Part shown: positions 1 through 7,441 of the stretch, one piece after another
Layout: each line of letters opens with the position of its first letter
Numbering within the stretch: the stretch's first letter is position 1
Source: Oscillospiraceae bacterium
GTDB lineage: Bacteria; Bacillota; Clostridia; Oscillospirales; CAG-382
Assembly (NCBI GenBank): GCA_015064955.1
Contig: SVRD01000018.1
Coordinates: forward strand, 1 to 36,209
Length of the DNA: 36,209 nt
Direction: 5' to 3'
Translations under genes and position numbers: made by a program
The notes under the pieces: model-generated
What the model was told of the DNA's origin: nothing
What the model saw: the letters and a program-made list of their open reading frames with translations, nothing else
Database searches by the model: none

Positions 1-213
1 CAACAACAACTATATATAATAAATTTATTTCTTTTTTCTTTTTTACAAAAGCTTCTTTTTCTTTGCTTCTTTCTTTTTCTTGTCTTTCTTTTTTCTGAAA
101 CCGCTCTCCCCAAAGCGATTTCCGCCCGATTTTTCGCCCCTCGCCGTAATTCTGCCCGCGTGCCCGCCCCCTTGCACGTGATTATTATACAATATCTTTC
201 GGCGCTTTTTCAT
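1..213. other. AT-rich, pyrimidine-biased stretch with no supported gene
   Basis: The plus strand is strongly T/C-rich, especially over positions 25-100. The minus strand can be read as an open frame ending in a lysine-rich tail, but base composition alone explains this and I do not call a gene. A TATAAT-like minus-strand hexamer lies near 190-196 without a good -35 partner. The window starts here, so the end of an upstream gene could lie just outside it. Confidence 0.5.
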
Positions 214-301
214 CCCGTCTTTTTCCCGACTTTCTCCCGACTTTCTCCCATCTTTGTCCCGACTTTTTCCCGTCTTTGTCTTGACTTTCTCCCACATTTT
301 T
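214..301. repeat. Eight imperfect 11-bp tandem repeats
   Basis: Eight consecutive units of exactly 11 bp follow one another, typified by CCCGACTTTCT, with variants such as CCCGTCTTTGT and CCCACATTTTT. The period equals about one helical turn. Three units make 33 bp, so a minus-strand reading gives an 11-residue K/D/R/S/G-rich peptide repeat. No convincing start signal supports translation. The tract ends about 20 bp before the first multi-hairpin repeat. Confidence 0.8.
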
Positions 302-322
302 CTCTTGCAGATATAACTATTA

Positions 323-497
323 CGCGGTGAGCCTCCCTTGTGTAAAGGGAGGTGGCACGGCGCAAGCCGTGACGGAGGGATTGTCATTGAATAGTGAAAA
401 GTGAAAAGTGAAGAGTGAAGAGGTGCGGAGGATTTCCGCATCGCGAAAATCTCCATTTTCATTAGAATTCATTATGAATCGTTTTGATAAAACATAA
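323..497. repeat. Multi-hairpin interspersed repeat, copy A (long form)
   Basis: This is a long copy of a repeat also found at 503-565 and 8559-8734. The core has a hairpin with arms CCTCCCTT and AAGGGAGG, then a CACGGC/GCCGTG hairpin closed by a GCAA loop. A microsatellite of GTGAA(A/G)A units follows, then a hairpin around GATTTCCGC/GCGAAAATC, and last an ATTCAT/ATGAAT inverted repeat. The minus-strand reading yields a proline-rich peptide that is commonly mis-annotated as protein in Clostridia (recollection). It is best seen as a non-coding palindromic element of the REP or MITE kind. Confidence 0.85.
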
Positions 498-502
498 CTC
501 CC

Positions 503-565
503 ACGCGGTGAGCCCCCCTTGTGTAAAGGGAGGTGGCACGGCGCAAGCCGTGACGGAGGGATTGT
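503..565. repeat. Multi-hairpin repeat, copy B (63-bp core only)
   Basis: This second copy of the core starts 5 bp after copy A and keeps the two GC-rich hairpins, with one C insertion or substitution in the first arm. It lacks the microsatellite and 3' hairpins. Only about 30 bp separate it from the -35 box of the response-regulator promoter, so it could act as a structured boundary or a transcription insulator. Confidence 0.85.
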
Positions 566-598
566 GAAGTCGCTTGCGCTCTCGACGCGAAGCGTTGT

Positions 599-627
599 TT
601 GACAATAAAGCAAATGCGTGATATAAT
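599..627 (+). promoter_or_regulatory. Near-perfect sigma-A promoter of the two-component operon
   Basis: TTGACA lies at 599-604 and TATAAT at 622-627, with a 17-bp spacer and a TG at 619-620 (extended -10). Transcription should start near 634. This decides the start of the next gene: an in-frame ATG at 599 would lie inside the promoter, so the ATG at 662 is used. Confidence 0.9.
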
Positions 628-661
628 GAAAACGACAAAAATGAGAAGGGACGGTCAAGGT

Positions 662-1345
662 ATGGAACAGCGCAAAACGATAGCGATAATCGACGATGAC
701 GTTTATATCGGCGATATGCTGTCCGAGCTTCTTGTGCGCGAGGGATATGACGTATTGCGCGCCTATTCGGGTACAGAGGCGCTTTATCTGCTTCAAAGCA
801 CAGCCCCCGACCTGATTTTGCTCGATTTGATGCTCCCCGGCATCTCGGGCGAATTGCTTTTGCCGAATATAAAGGATATTCCCGTCATCGTTGTCTCTGC
901 AAAGCTCGATATCGACAACAAGGTCGACCTTTTGCTCAACGGCGCGGTCGACTATATTACAAAACCGTTCGACACCAAGGAGCTTCTCGCGCGGATAAAC
1001 GTGCATCTCAGACTGTCCTCGCCGCGCGGGAATGAGATCGACCGTACCGAACCGCAGGAAAACGAGCTTATGCTCGACCTCGGCGCACGCGGTGTTTACG
1101 TCAACGGTGTTTCGGTCCACCTTACCCGTACCGAATACGCGATATTGAAGCTGTTGATGCAAAACCCGAACCGCGTGATAACCAAAAGTCTCCTGCTCGA
1201 CCGCATCAGCCACGACACCCCCGACTGCACCGAAAGCTCGCTCAAGGTGCATATAAGCAACCTCCACCGCAAGCTCCGCTCGGCAGGCGGCAGAGAATAT
1301 ATCGAATCGGTCTGGGGTATCGGGTTCAAGCTGATCGGAGGTTGA
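662..1345 (+). CDS. OmpR/PhoB-family response regulator
   Basis: This is the DNA-binding response regulator of a two-component system (227 aa, usual OmpR-family length). The receiver domain covers about residues 5-117. It has acidic residues D11/D12, the phospho-acceptor D55 (in LLDLMLP), S79 and the conserved K101 (TKPF). The C-terminal winged-helix domain covers about 130-226 and includes the typical segments TRTEYAILKLL, SLKVHISNLHRKL and VWGIGFKL. The start at 662 is chosen because the promoter at 599-627 excludes the upstream in-frame ATG; a purine-rich GAGAAGGG lies about 10 nt upstream. The downstream histidine kinase begins 2 bp after the stop, so the two are co-transcribed and should be partners. 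Regulated genes cannot be read from the sequence. The flanking lipoprotein genes are convergent and have their own promoters. Confidence 0.95.
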   Translation: MEQRKTIAIIDDDVYIGDMLSELLVREGYDVLRAYSGTEALYLLQSTAPDLILLDLMLPGISGELLLPNIKDIPVIVVSAKLDIDNKVDLLLNGAVDYITKPFDTKELLARINVHLRLSSPRGNEIDRTEPQENELMLDLGARGVYVNGVSVHLTRTEYAILKLLMQNPNRVITKSLLLDRISHDTPDCTESSLKVHISNLHRKLRSAGGREYIESVWGIGFKLIGG

Positions 1346-1347
1346 CT

Positions 1348-2166
1348 ATGATACCGTATCTGCCTTGGATAATTGCGGCGGTTATGACTGCCGCGGCGGC
1401 TCTGCTCGCGGTGCTGTATTTTAACCAACGCAAAAAATCAAACCGCGCTGTTCGGAATTTGCCGAGCAGTGCTCCCGAGCACGAAAATAGCGAAAATCGG
1501 GAGAATTCAACAATAAGCGACGAAATAGTGAACCTTTCCCACGATCTGCGCACCCCGATAACCGCGATCTACGGCTATCTCGACCTGCTTCAGAACGAGG
1601 AAAAGAGCGAAAATGCCGAACGCTATATCAGCCAGATAGAAAACCGCGTCGGCGTGCTCAACCATCTCACCGAGGAGCTCTTCGGCTGTGCAGTGGTCGA
1701 ATCTCTTGCGACAGAAAAGGGAAGTACTGTCGATCTGAAAGCCGAGTTAGAGGAATCGCTTGCCGCGTTCTACGGGCTTTTCGTTCAGAATAATATCACC
1801 CCCGAGCTCGATCTGCCCGAGGGCAAGGTGCTTTGCGTTCTCGACCGCGTTTCCGTCTCGAGAGTTTTCGGCAATATCATCACCAATGCGCTCAAATACA
1901 GCCTCGGCGATTTTCGCGTTTCGATGACAAGCGGCGGCGAGATATGCTTTTCAAACCGTGCGAGCCTGCCCGAGCAGGTGACAGGCGAAATGCTACTTGC
2001 GCGTTATTACACAGTTGATTCGGCGGCGCGCTCGACAGGATTGGGGCTGTCTATCGCAAAAACGCTTGTCGAAAAGATGGGCGGCAGAATAAATGCACTT
2101 TTCCGCGACGGAACTCTGTTTATAAAGCTTGAGTTTGACACGGCGGAAGAGGAAAATAAGAGATAA
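1348..2166 (+). CDS. Membrane sensor histidine kinase, short form
   Basis: Autophosphorylating kinase partner of the preceding regulator (272 aa). One membrane segment lies at about residues 6-25 with almost no extracellular part. A short linker then leads to a dimerisation/phospho-acceptor domain with H65 in LSHDLRTP, and to an ATPase domain with the N box NIITNALKYS and the G box TGLGLSIAKTL. The D-x-G-x-G motif is degenerate, as in some VanS-like and intramembrane-sensing kinases. With no sensor domain it probably senses membrane state or a partner protein (inference). The ATG at 1348 is preferred over TTG at 1342, because GGAGG at 1337-1341 sits 6 nt before the ATG. It overlaps no gene and is followed at once by a terminator. 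Confidence 0.93.
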   Translation: MIPYLPWIIAAVMTAAAALLAVLYFNQRKKSNRAVRNLPSSAPEHENSENRENSTISDEIVNLSHDLRTPITAIYGYLDLLQNEEKSENAERYISQIENRVGVLNHLTEELFGCAVVESLATEKGSTVDLKAELEESLAAFYGLFVQNNITPELDLPEGKVLCVLDRVSVSRVFGNIITNALKYSLGDFRVSMTSGGEICFSNRASLPEQVTGEMLLARYYTVDSAARSTGLGLSIAKTLVEKMGGRINALFRDGTLFIKLEFDTAEEENKR

Positions 2167-2177
2167 CAAATAACAAA

Positions 2178-2200
2178 AAAGACCGCGTGAAGCGGTCTTT
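2178..2200. terminator. Bidirectional intrinsic terminator between convergent genes
   Basis: Perfect 9-bp arms AAAGACCGC / GCGGTCTTT enclose the loop GTGAA. A T-run follows on the plus side and an A-run precedes it (T-run on the minus strand). It ends both the two-component operon and the minus-strand lipoprotein gene that stops at 2219. Confidence 0.9.
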
Positions 2201-2218
2201 TTAATGTTTTATGCGTTG

Positions 2219-2962
2219 TTATGCGATAACTTCGATTTCGTTTACGAATGCGAAGATGCCGTCGAGCTCGAATTCAACCTTAACGTAGCGTGCGCTGCCG
2301 TCAAAGCTTGCTTCTGCCCAGTATGCAGTGTCTTCCGCGGTAGAGGTGGGGAGAGTACCAACCTTTTCCCAGCTGTCGCCGTCGTTGGAAAGGTAAACGT
2401 TGATAGCCTTGGGAGGCACAACAGCCGCGCCGGTGTTGTTTACGAGGTTAGCTCTTACGCCGGCAATATCCTGTTCCTTGCCGAGATCAATTATAGCATA
2501 GCCAACCTTGTCGGGAGCGTTAACTTCAGCAGCGTCGGTGTTGCAGTAGAATGCAAACCAGGTGCCGTCGTATGCCATCGCGCCGACAGCGTTGCCGTCG
2601 GTGAGGTCAGCGGTGTAGGGGCCGTGGCCGATGCCGGTGCCGGAAATGGTAACCGACTTGCCCTTTGCGATGTTTTCGCCTTCAACGGGTTCGGTGTCTT
2701 CGGGAAGAGATTCAGCAACAGATTCGTCTTCGGAAACTGCTTCGGATGCTGCTTCGGATTCAGCTTCGGATTCAGCTTCGGATTCAGCTTCGGATTCAGC
2801 TTCGGAAGCTGCAACGGATTCTTCCTTGGAAACGTTTTCGGAGGTAGCTGCTTCGGAGGAAGCCGCTGCTTCGGAGGAGGTTTCGCTTTCTTCGGAGCAA
2901 GCCGCGAATACACAGCAAGCAAGAACGAGAACAAGCGCGAGAATAAGTGAAATCTTTTTCAT
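2219..2962 (-). CDS. Discoidin (F5/8 type C)-like lipoprotein, paralogue 1
   Basis: Predicted surface lipoprotein (247 aa). Its signal sequence MKKISLILALVLVLACC ends in a lipobox region, with cysteines at LACC and FAAC. A stalk of Ser/Ala/Glu repeats (SEAE units) covers about residues 25-90. The C-terminal 150 residues resemble a discoidin/F5-8C beta-sandwich: NIAKGKSVT at the start, then TDGN, IIDLGKEQDIAGVRA, VYLSNDGDSWEKVGT, ARYVKVEF and NEIEVI. Such domains often bind glycans or other surface ligands; the ligand here is unknown. AAGGAG lies 8 nt before the start, and the gene has its own consensus promoter. It is a tandem paralogue of the gene at 3097-3879: signal and stalk are nearly identical, but the binding domain is strongly diverged. 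Predicted role: cell-surface or extracellular binding. Confidence 0.88.
   Translation of the reverse strand: MKKISLILALVLVLACCVFAACSEESETSSEAAASSEAATSENVSKEESVAASEAESEAESEAESEAESEAASEAVSEDESVAESLPEDTEPVEGENIAKGKSVTISGTGIGHGPYTADLTDGNAVGAMAYDGTWFAFYCNTDAAEVNAPDKVGYAIIDLGKEQDIAGVRANLVNNTGAAVVPPKAINVYLSNDGDSWEKVGTLPTSTAEDTAYWAEASFDGSARYVKVEFELDGIFAFVNEIEVIA
2735..2815. repeat. 12-bp tandem repeats coding the Ser-Glu-Ala stalk
   Basis: A run of nearly identical 12-bp units (GCTTCGGATTCA on the plus strand) encodes the SEAE repeats of lipoprotein 1. A matching set occurs at about 3640-3725 in lipoprotein 2, where GCTTCGGATGCT units alternate with them. Such tracts are prone to slippage and unequal exchange, so stalk length may vary between strains. 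Confidence 0.85.
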
Positions 2963-2995
2963 AGTAGTTCTCCTTGTAGTTAATGTTGTTTTAAC

Positions 2996-3024
2996 ATTAT
3001 ACTACAAAAAAGCGGCTCTGTCAA
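2996..3024 (-). promoter_or_regulatory. Consensus promoter of lipoprotein gene 1
   Basis: Minus-strand TTGACA (3024-3019) and TATAAT (3001-2996) with a 17-bp spacer, a perfect match to the sigma-A consensus. The leader begins with a small inverted repeat, AATGTT...AACATT, ahead of AAGGAG. Confidence 0.9.
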
Positions 3025-3058
3025 TAAGAAGTCTTTTTCGCTGTTACAACGCAAAAAA

Positions 3059-3080
3059 AGAGAGCCCGTCGGGGCTCTCT
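3059..3080 (-). terminator. Terminator of lipoprotein gene 2
   Basis: The 9-bp arms AGAGAGCCC / GGGCTCTCT enclose a 4-nt loop. On the minus strand a run of seven T follows. It separates the two lipoprotein genes into independent transcription units. Confidence 0.9.
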
Positions 3081-3096
3081 TCAGTTGGCTTTTGAA

Positions 3097-3879
3097 TTAT
3101 TCAGCCGCGCCGTAAACTTCGAGCTCGGAGATGAACATCCAGCCTGCTCTTGCGAAGCGGAACTGAACGTACTGACCGCTGCCTGCACCTTCGATGGTGG
3201 TAGCGATACAGCAGGTTGCGGGATCGTCTGTGGGAACAGCGTCGCCGACAGAGGTCCAGGTTTCGCCGTCATCGGAAACGAGAACTTCAATAGTCATGTT
3301 GGTAGCGCCGATACCGTTGTCGAGCTTGGAGGAACCGATGTGAGCAACGAACTTAGCAAGATCCTTGCTTTCGCCGAGGTCGATGGTGATCCAAGCGTAG
3401 CCGGTAGCAGCATAGTCGGGATGTACGCCGGTCCAGCCTGCCCAGATGGAGTTGTCATAGGTGGTGTCAGCTGCTGCGATCACGCCGTCGGTAAGAGAAC
3501 CGGGCTCGTCGGGGTAGCAGATGGGAGCATTGGGATCCCAGCCCCAACCCACGTCAGCGCCGCCCATTCTGAACTGATCAGAGGTGGTGTAGGACTTGCC
3601 TGCAGCGAGGTTGTCATCGCTTGCTTCGGGAACAGAAACTTCAGCTTCGGATTCAGCTTCGGATGCTGCTTCGGATTCAGCTTCGGATGCTGCTTCGGAT
3701 TCGGTTTCGGATTCAGCTTCGGAAGCTGCAACCGATTCTTCCTTGGAAACGTTTTCAGAGGTAGCTGCTTCGGAGGAAGCTGCTGCTTCGGAGGAGGTTT
3801 CGCTTTCTTCGGAGCAAGCCGCAAATACGCAGCAAGCAAGAACGAGAACAAAAGCGAGAATAAGTGAAATCTTCTTCAT
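3097..3879 (-). CDS. Discoidin (F5/8 type C)-like lipoprotein, paralogue 2
   Basis: Surface lipoprotein of 260 aa with the same N-terminus as its neighbour (MKKISLILAFVLVLACC...) and a matching SEAE/SEAA stalk to about residue 80. The C-terminal 170 residues form a longer discoidin-like domain: NLAAGKSYTTS, SLTDGVIAA, WITIDLGESKDLAKFVAHIG, VLVSDDGETWTSVG, YVQFRFA and ISELEVYG. It is richer in Trp, Gly and Pro than the paralogue and includes a CC pair. An in-frame ATG 48 nt upstream is rejected: AAGGAG lies 8 nt before 3879, and the upstream ATG is close to the -10 box. The near-identity of the first about 75 codons with the adjacent gene, set against diverged ligand domains, suggests duplication followed by domain divergence. 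Ligand unknown. Confidence 0.88.
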   Translation of the reverse strand: MKKISLILAFVLVLACCVFAACSEESETSSEAAASSEAATSENVSKEESVAASEAESETESEAASEAESEAASEAESEAEVSVPEASDDNLAAGKSYTTSDQFRMGGADVGWGWDPNAPICYPDEPGSLTDGVIAAADTTYDNSIWAGWTGVHPDYAATGYAWITIDLGESKDLAKFVAHIGSSKLDNGIGATNMTIEVLVSDDGETWTSVGDAVPTDDPATCCIATTIEGAGSGQYVQFRFARAGWMFISELEVYGAAE

Positions 3880-3914
3880 AATAGTTCTCCTTAAAATAAT
3901 TTTAGGTTGATATA

Positions 3915-3943
3915 AGTATACACCCATTATGCCTTTCTGTCAA
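3915..3943 (-). promoter_or_regulatory. Promoter of lipoprotein gene 2
   Basis: Minus-strand TTGACA (3943-3938), 17-bp spacer, TATACT (3920-3915). Its -35 matches paralogue 1 and its -10 differs by one base. Confidence 0.88.
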
Positions 3944-4022
3944 GAAGCATTTTTTGCCCGGTCGGGTTATACTTGAAATATATAAATAAATTGTAAAAGA
4001 GCTGAAATTTTTAAAAAAGCTA

Positions 4023-4051
4023 TTGAAAATTTCGTCAAAATGGTATATAAT
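4023..4051 (+). promoter_or_regulatory. Promoter of the cmk-plsC-ispH/rpsA operon
   Basis: TTGAAA at 4023-4028 and TATAAT at 4046-4051 with a 17-bp spacer. Predicted transcription starts around 4058, leaving a leader of only about 13 nt before the cmk ATG. The region is divergent from lipoprotein gene 2. Confidence 0.85.
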
Positions 4052-4070
4052 CGTATCTTGGTGATATTTT

Positions 4071-4751
4071 ATGCTCAACAAAACAATCAAAATAGCGCTG
4101 GACGGGCCCTCGGGCTCGGGAAAAAGCACGTTGGCGAAGAATCTTGCAAAACGCTACGGCTTTGTATATATCGACACCGGCGCACTCTACCGCACGATAG
4201 GTCTCTTTGTTTCGGACCGCGGGATCGATTCTGACGATGCCGAAAATATTATTGCCTGCCTCCCCGAGATCAAGATCGAAATGAAGCTTGAAAACGGCGG
4301 CGGCGCGGTATATCTCGGCGGAAAACGTATAGGCGAGGAGATCCGCACCCCTCTTATTTCAAAATACGCATCCGACGTCTCGAAAATTCCCGAGGTGCGC
4401 GCATTTTTGCTCGAAACACAGCGTTCTATCGCCCGTGAAAACAATGTAATAATGGACGGCAGAGATATCGGAACGGTCATTCTTCCCGATGCTCAGGTAA
4501 AGCTGTTTGTCACCGCCTCGCCCGAGGCACGTGCGAATCGCCGCTATGCCGAGCTTTGCCAACGCGGCGTCGAAACGACCTATGAGGACGTTCTGGCAGA
4601 AATGAAATGGCGCGACGCGAACGACAGCGGCAGAGAGATCGCCCCCGCGATTCCCGCAGAGGACGCGATAATGTTCGACAATTCGGGTATGAGCATAGAG
4701 GAAACCGTCGACAACGCCGCGAAAATCATAGATAAGGTTGTCAATTTATGA
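4071..4751 (+). CDS. cmk: Cytidylate kinase
   Basis: Cytosolic (d)CMP kinase of pyrimidine nucleotide supply (226 aa, standard length). The P-loop is at residues 11-19 (DGPSGSGKS), followed by the nucleotide-binding segment YIDTGALYR and the family signature DGRDIGT at about 136-142. The lid and base-binding region (ANRRYAEL...WRDANDSGRE) is present. A weak GGTGAT ribosome site precedes the ATG. The stop codon overlaps the next ATG (ATGA), so the operon is translationally coupled. The order cmk, plsC, ispH-rpsA is a recurring arrangement in Clostridia (established gene-neighbourhood knowledge). Confidence 0.97.
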   Translation: MLNKTIKIALDGPSGSGKSTLAKNLAKRYGFVYIDTGALYRTIGLFVSDRGIDSDDAENIIACLPEIKIEMKLENGGGAVYLGGKRIGEEIRTPLISKYASDVSKIPEVRAFLLETQRSIARENNVIMDGRDIGTVILPDAQVKLFVTASPEARANRRYAELCQRGVETTYEDVLAEMKWRDANDSGREIAPAIPAEDAIMFDNSGMSIEETVDNAAKIIDKVVNL

Positions 4752-5365
4752 GTGCATATAAGTTCGTACGCGGAGCAGTAAGCATCTGGGCGAAGCTCGC
4801 CTACCGCGCCGAATACCACGGAAGAGAAAACGAGCCTGTCGGCAAAGCTTTCATCGCTTTTTCGAATCACACCTCGTTTTCCGACCCGCTTTTCACCGCC
4901 TGCGCTTTAAAAAGCGAGCTTTACTTTATGGCGAAAAGCGATCTCACAAAGAAATCGCGGTTTCTTAAATGGATCTTCAATGCCTGCCACGTCGTCACCG
5001 TCAACCGCGGCGAATCGGATATTGCCGCACTGCGAAAAAGCTGTGACGTTTTGAAAAACGGCGGTTGCTTGGGCATCTATCCCGAAGGAACCCGTATCCC
5101 CGCGCCCGCACCGAAGGCAGAAAACGCTTTGGCGGGAATCGGACTTATGGCAACCCGCACCAAAGCCGACCTTCTCCCCGTAACGATATGCTACGGCAAA
5201 AAGAACAACAAACCGAATATCTTCCGCAAGGTGCACGTCTATATCGGCAAGCCGATAAGCTATGAGGAATATTCGACGGTGAACGAACACCCGAATTCTC
5301 ACGAAATAGCCACCTATTCGTTCGGCAAGCTTTGCGAGGATTTTGAAGAGAACAACCATGACTGA
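4748..5365 (+). CDS. plsC: 1-acyl-sn-glycerol-3-phosphate acyltransferase
   Basis: Makes phosphatidic acid by acylating lysophosphatidic acid at the membrane (205 aa, short form typical of Firmicutes). The catalytic motif HX4D is H41-D46 (NHTSFSDP), and the PEGTR motif at about 112-116 binds the glycerol-phosphate. A further family block, LLPVTICYG, follows. The start overlaps the cmk stop by 4 bp, and the end overlaps the next start by 8 bp (ATGACTGA), so translation is coupled on both sides. Confidence 0.95.
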   Translation: MSAYKFVRGAVSIWAKLAYRAEYHGRENEPVGKAFIAFSNHTSFSDPLFTACALKSELYFMAKSDLTKKSRFLKWIFNACHVVTVNRGESDIAALRKSCDVLKNGGCLGIYPEGTRIPAPAPKAENALAGIGLMATRTKADLLPVTICYGKKNNKPNIFRKVHVYIGKPISYEEYSTVNEHPNSHEIATYSFGKLCEDFEENNHD

Positions 5366-7376
5366 GATCACGGTATCGGAATACAGCGGCTTTTGCTTCG
5401 GAGTAAAGCGCGCTGTCGATATGATAAATAAAAGCATCGAGGAGCAGTCGGGCAGGATCTACTGCCTCGGCGAGCTTATCCATAACCGCATTTTCAACGA
5501 ATCGTTAAAGAAGCGCGGAGTGAGCTTTATCACCGCGTCGGAGATTGATTCCCTCCCCGAAGATGCTGTCGTGTTTTTGCGTGCCCACGGCACGACAAAA
5601 CAGATAGTCGAGCATCTGGAATCCCGCGGGATAAGATATATCGACGCCACCTGCCCTTATGTAAGCAAGATCCACAAGGTAGTCGACGCACAACCAATGG
5701 AAACGGCGGTTATCGTCATCGGCGATGAACATCACCCCGAGGTCGAGGGTATTATGAGTCACGCCAAGGGAAAGGGAACTGTTTTTGCCGACAAGGCGGC
5801 GATAGACGATTCTCACCCGAACGGCGAGATCGACGAAAGCGATTGTATTTTAGCGGTACAAACAACCTATTCGGGCGCCGAATGGGAGCGCTGTAAGGAA
5901 CGGATAAAGGAGCTTTATCCGAACGTGCGTGTTTTCGAAACGATATGTAACGTGACCGAAAGCCGCCAGAAAAAGACTCGCGAGCTGGCTGAAAAAAGCG
6001 ATCTTGCCGTTATAGTCGGCGGGCGCAACAGCTCGAACACGGCGAAGCTTTTCGCCATAGCGAGTGAGGTTTGCAGTAATTCGTTTATGATCGAATCGGC
6101 AAACGAGCTCGACAATCACGTAGAGCAGATACGCTCTGCAACTAAAATTGCAATAGCCGCCGGCGCATCGACGCCGAGCGGGATAATACAGGAGGTATAT
6201 AACAAGATGGCAGACATCGCAAGAGAGGAACTCAGCTTTGCCGAGATGCTCGAACAGTCATTCAAATCTTTAAATACAGGTGAAAGGGTTACCGGAATCG
6301 TTCTGGCAGTCAATCCTACCGAGGTCAAGGTTGACCTTGGTACGAAGCACACGGGTATTCTCCCGTACGACGAAATTACCGCTGAAAGCGGCGTCAACCT
6401 TAACGAGCTTTTCAAGGTAGGCGACGAGGTCGAAGTAATTTGCGGCAAGTTCAGTGATTCCGACGGCACCGTTCTTCTTTCCAAGAAGAAGATCGATATG
6501 CACAAGTATTGGGAAGCAATCAAGGCTGCAAACGAATCGGGCGAGCTTATCGAAGGCACAGTCAAGGAAATCATCAAAAACGAAAAGGGCTACGCAGGCG
6601 TTATCGCACTTTATGGACCTAACAAGGTCTTTATTCCCGCATCGCAGACCGGCGTTCCCAAGGGTGAAGAGCTCGAAACACTCAGAGGTCAGAAGGTCAG
6701 CTTCAAGATCATCGACGTAAACGACCAGAAGAAGAGAGCAGTCGGCTCTATCAAGGCGTCCAACCGCATCTCCCGTAAGGCAGCAGAAGAGGAATTCTTC
6801 GCTAACGTACAGGAAGGCGACAAGTTCGAGGGCAAGGTTCGTGCTCTTATGAGCTACGGCGCATTCATCAACCTCGGCGCAGTTGACGGTATGCTTCACA
6901 TTTCCGAGCTTTCTTGGGGCAAGCTCAAGAAGCCCGAAGAGGTTTTGAACATCGGCGACACCGTGAACGTGTTCATCAAGTCGGTTGACAAGGAAAAGAA
7001 GAGAATCTCGCTCGGCTACAAGACCGAAGAGAACGATCCCTGGAACATCTTCAAGAACAACTACAACATCGGCGACGTTGTTGACGCTACTATCGTTTCG
7101 CTCATGCCCTTCGGCGCATTCGCTGAAATCTTTCCCGATATGGACGGTCTTATCCACATCAGCCAGATTTCCGACAAGCCCATTCCCAATCCCGCAAGCG
7201 TGCTCAAGATCGGTGACAAGGTTACCGTAAAGATCACCGCGGCAGATTTCGAGAGAAGAAGACTCAGCCTCTCCATTCGCGCTCTTTTAGAGGATGCGGA
7301 AGCTCCCGCTGAAGAAGCGACCGAAGCGAATGCTGAAGAAGCGACCGAAGCGAATGCTGAAGAAGCAGCTGAATAA
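5358..7376 (+). CDS. ispH-rpsA: Fusion of HMBPP reductase (IspH) and ribosomal protein S1 (RpsA)
   Basis: Bifunctional protein of 672 aa. Residues 1-283 are IspH, the last enzyme of the MEP isoprenoid pathway. Its 4Fe-4S cluster cysteines are C13 (GFCFGVKRAV), C99 (DATCPYV) and about C197 (CNVTESRQ). Residues about 300-640 carry four S1 RNA-binding repeats, including MSYGAFINLGAVDGMLHIS and MPFGAFAEIFPDMDGLIHIS. The tail is an acidic repeat of EEATEANA encoded by a direct 21-bp tandem repeat. The ATG at 5358 is preferred to TTG at 5343, as it overlaps the plsC stop. At the junction a GGAGG precedes an in-frame ATG at 6207, and codon choice downstream shifts toward AAG, CTC, ATC and TTC, as in a highly expressed gene. 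Separate production of S1 is therefore possible. The fusion itself is known in Clostridia. Confidence 0.95.
   Translation: MTEITVSEYSGFCFGVKRAVDMINKSIEEQSGRIYCLGELIHNRIFNESLKKRGVSFITASEIDSLPEDAVVFLRAHGTTKQIVEHLESRGIRYIDATCPYVSKIHKVVDAQPMETAVIVIGDEHHPEVEGIMSHAKGKGTVFADKAAIDDSHPNGEIDESDCILAVQTTYSGAEWERCKERIKELYPNVRVFETICNVTESRQKKTRELAEKSDLAVIVGGRNSSNTAKLFAIASEVCSNSFMIESANELDNHVEQIRSATKIAIAAGASTPSGIIQEVYNKMADIAREELSFAEMLEQSFKSLNTGERVTGIVLAVNPTEVKVDLGTKHTGILPYDEITAESGVNLNELFKVGDEVEVICGKFSDSDGTVLLSKKKIDMHKYWEAIKAANESGELIEGTVKEIIKNEKGYAGVIALYGPNKVFIPASQTGVPKGEELETLRGQKVSFKIIDVNDQKKRAVGSIKASNRISRKAAEEEFFANVQEGDKFEGKVRALMSYGAFINLGAVDGMLHISELSWGKLKKPEEVLNIGDTVNVFIKSVDKEKKRISLGYKTEENDPWNIFKNNYNIGDVVDATIVSLMPFGAFAEIFPDMDGLIHISQISDKPIPNPASVLKIGDKVTVKITAADFERRRLSLSIRALLEDAEAPAEEATEANAEEATEANAEEAAE
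6191..6209 (+). promoter_or_regulatory. Internal ribosome-binding site and start codon at the IspH/S1 junction
   Basis: GGAGG at 6191-6195 is followed 11 nt later by an ATG (6207) that is exactly in frame at residue 284. It begins MADIAREEL, typical of an independent protein N-terminus. This looks like the ancestral rpsA start retained after fusion. Use in the cell is not shown by sequence alone. Confidence 0.6.
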
Positions 7377-7386
7377 TTAAAAACAG

Positions 7387-7417
7387 ATTGCCCGAATGCT
7401 TCTCGTGTTCGGGCAAT
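7387..7417 (+). terminator. Hairpin after ispH-rpsA (terminator or attenuator)
   Basis: Perfect 10-bp arms ATTGCCCGAA / TTCGGGCAAT with an 11-nt loop, followed by TCTTGT. The U-tract is short, so partial read-through into the next gene 25 bp away is likely. Confidence 0.65.
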
Positions 7418-7441
7418 TCTTGTAAAAAGGAAGATTTTAAT

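Noticed and set aside
43-462. Minus-strand open frame with a Lys-rich tail
   Set aside because: Its first half is the antisense of repeat copy A, its middle the 11-bp repeats and its end a T/C-rich tract. There is no convincing ribosome site, so composition explains it.
599-661. N-terminal extension of the response regulator
   Set aside because: The ATG at 599 coincides with the -35 box, so it would not be transcribed.
320-1267. Long minus-strand open frame across the response regulator
   Set aside because: It is antisense to a clear receiver/winged-helix gene and ends in the palindromic repeats.
2204-3867. Long plus-strand open frames over the two lipoprotein genes
   Set aside because: They come from the repeats of the minus-strand lipoprotein genes, which have signals, promoters and recognisable domains. 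The plus-strand products are low-complexity Phe/Gly/Ser strings.
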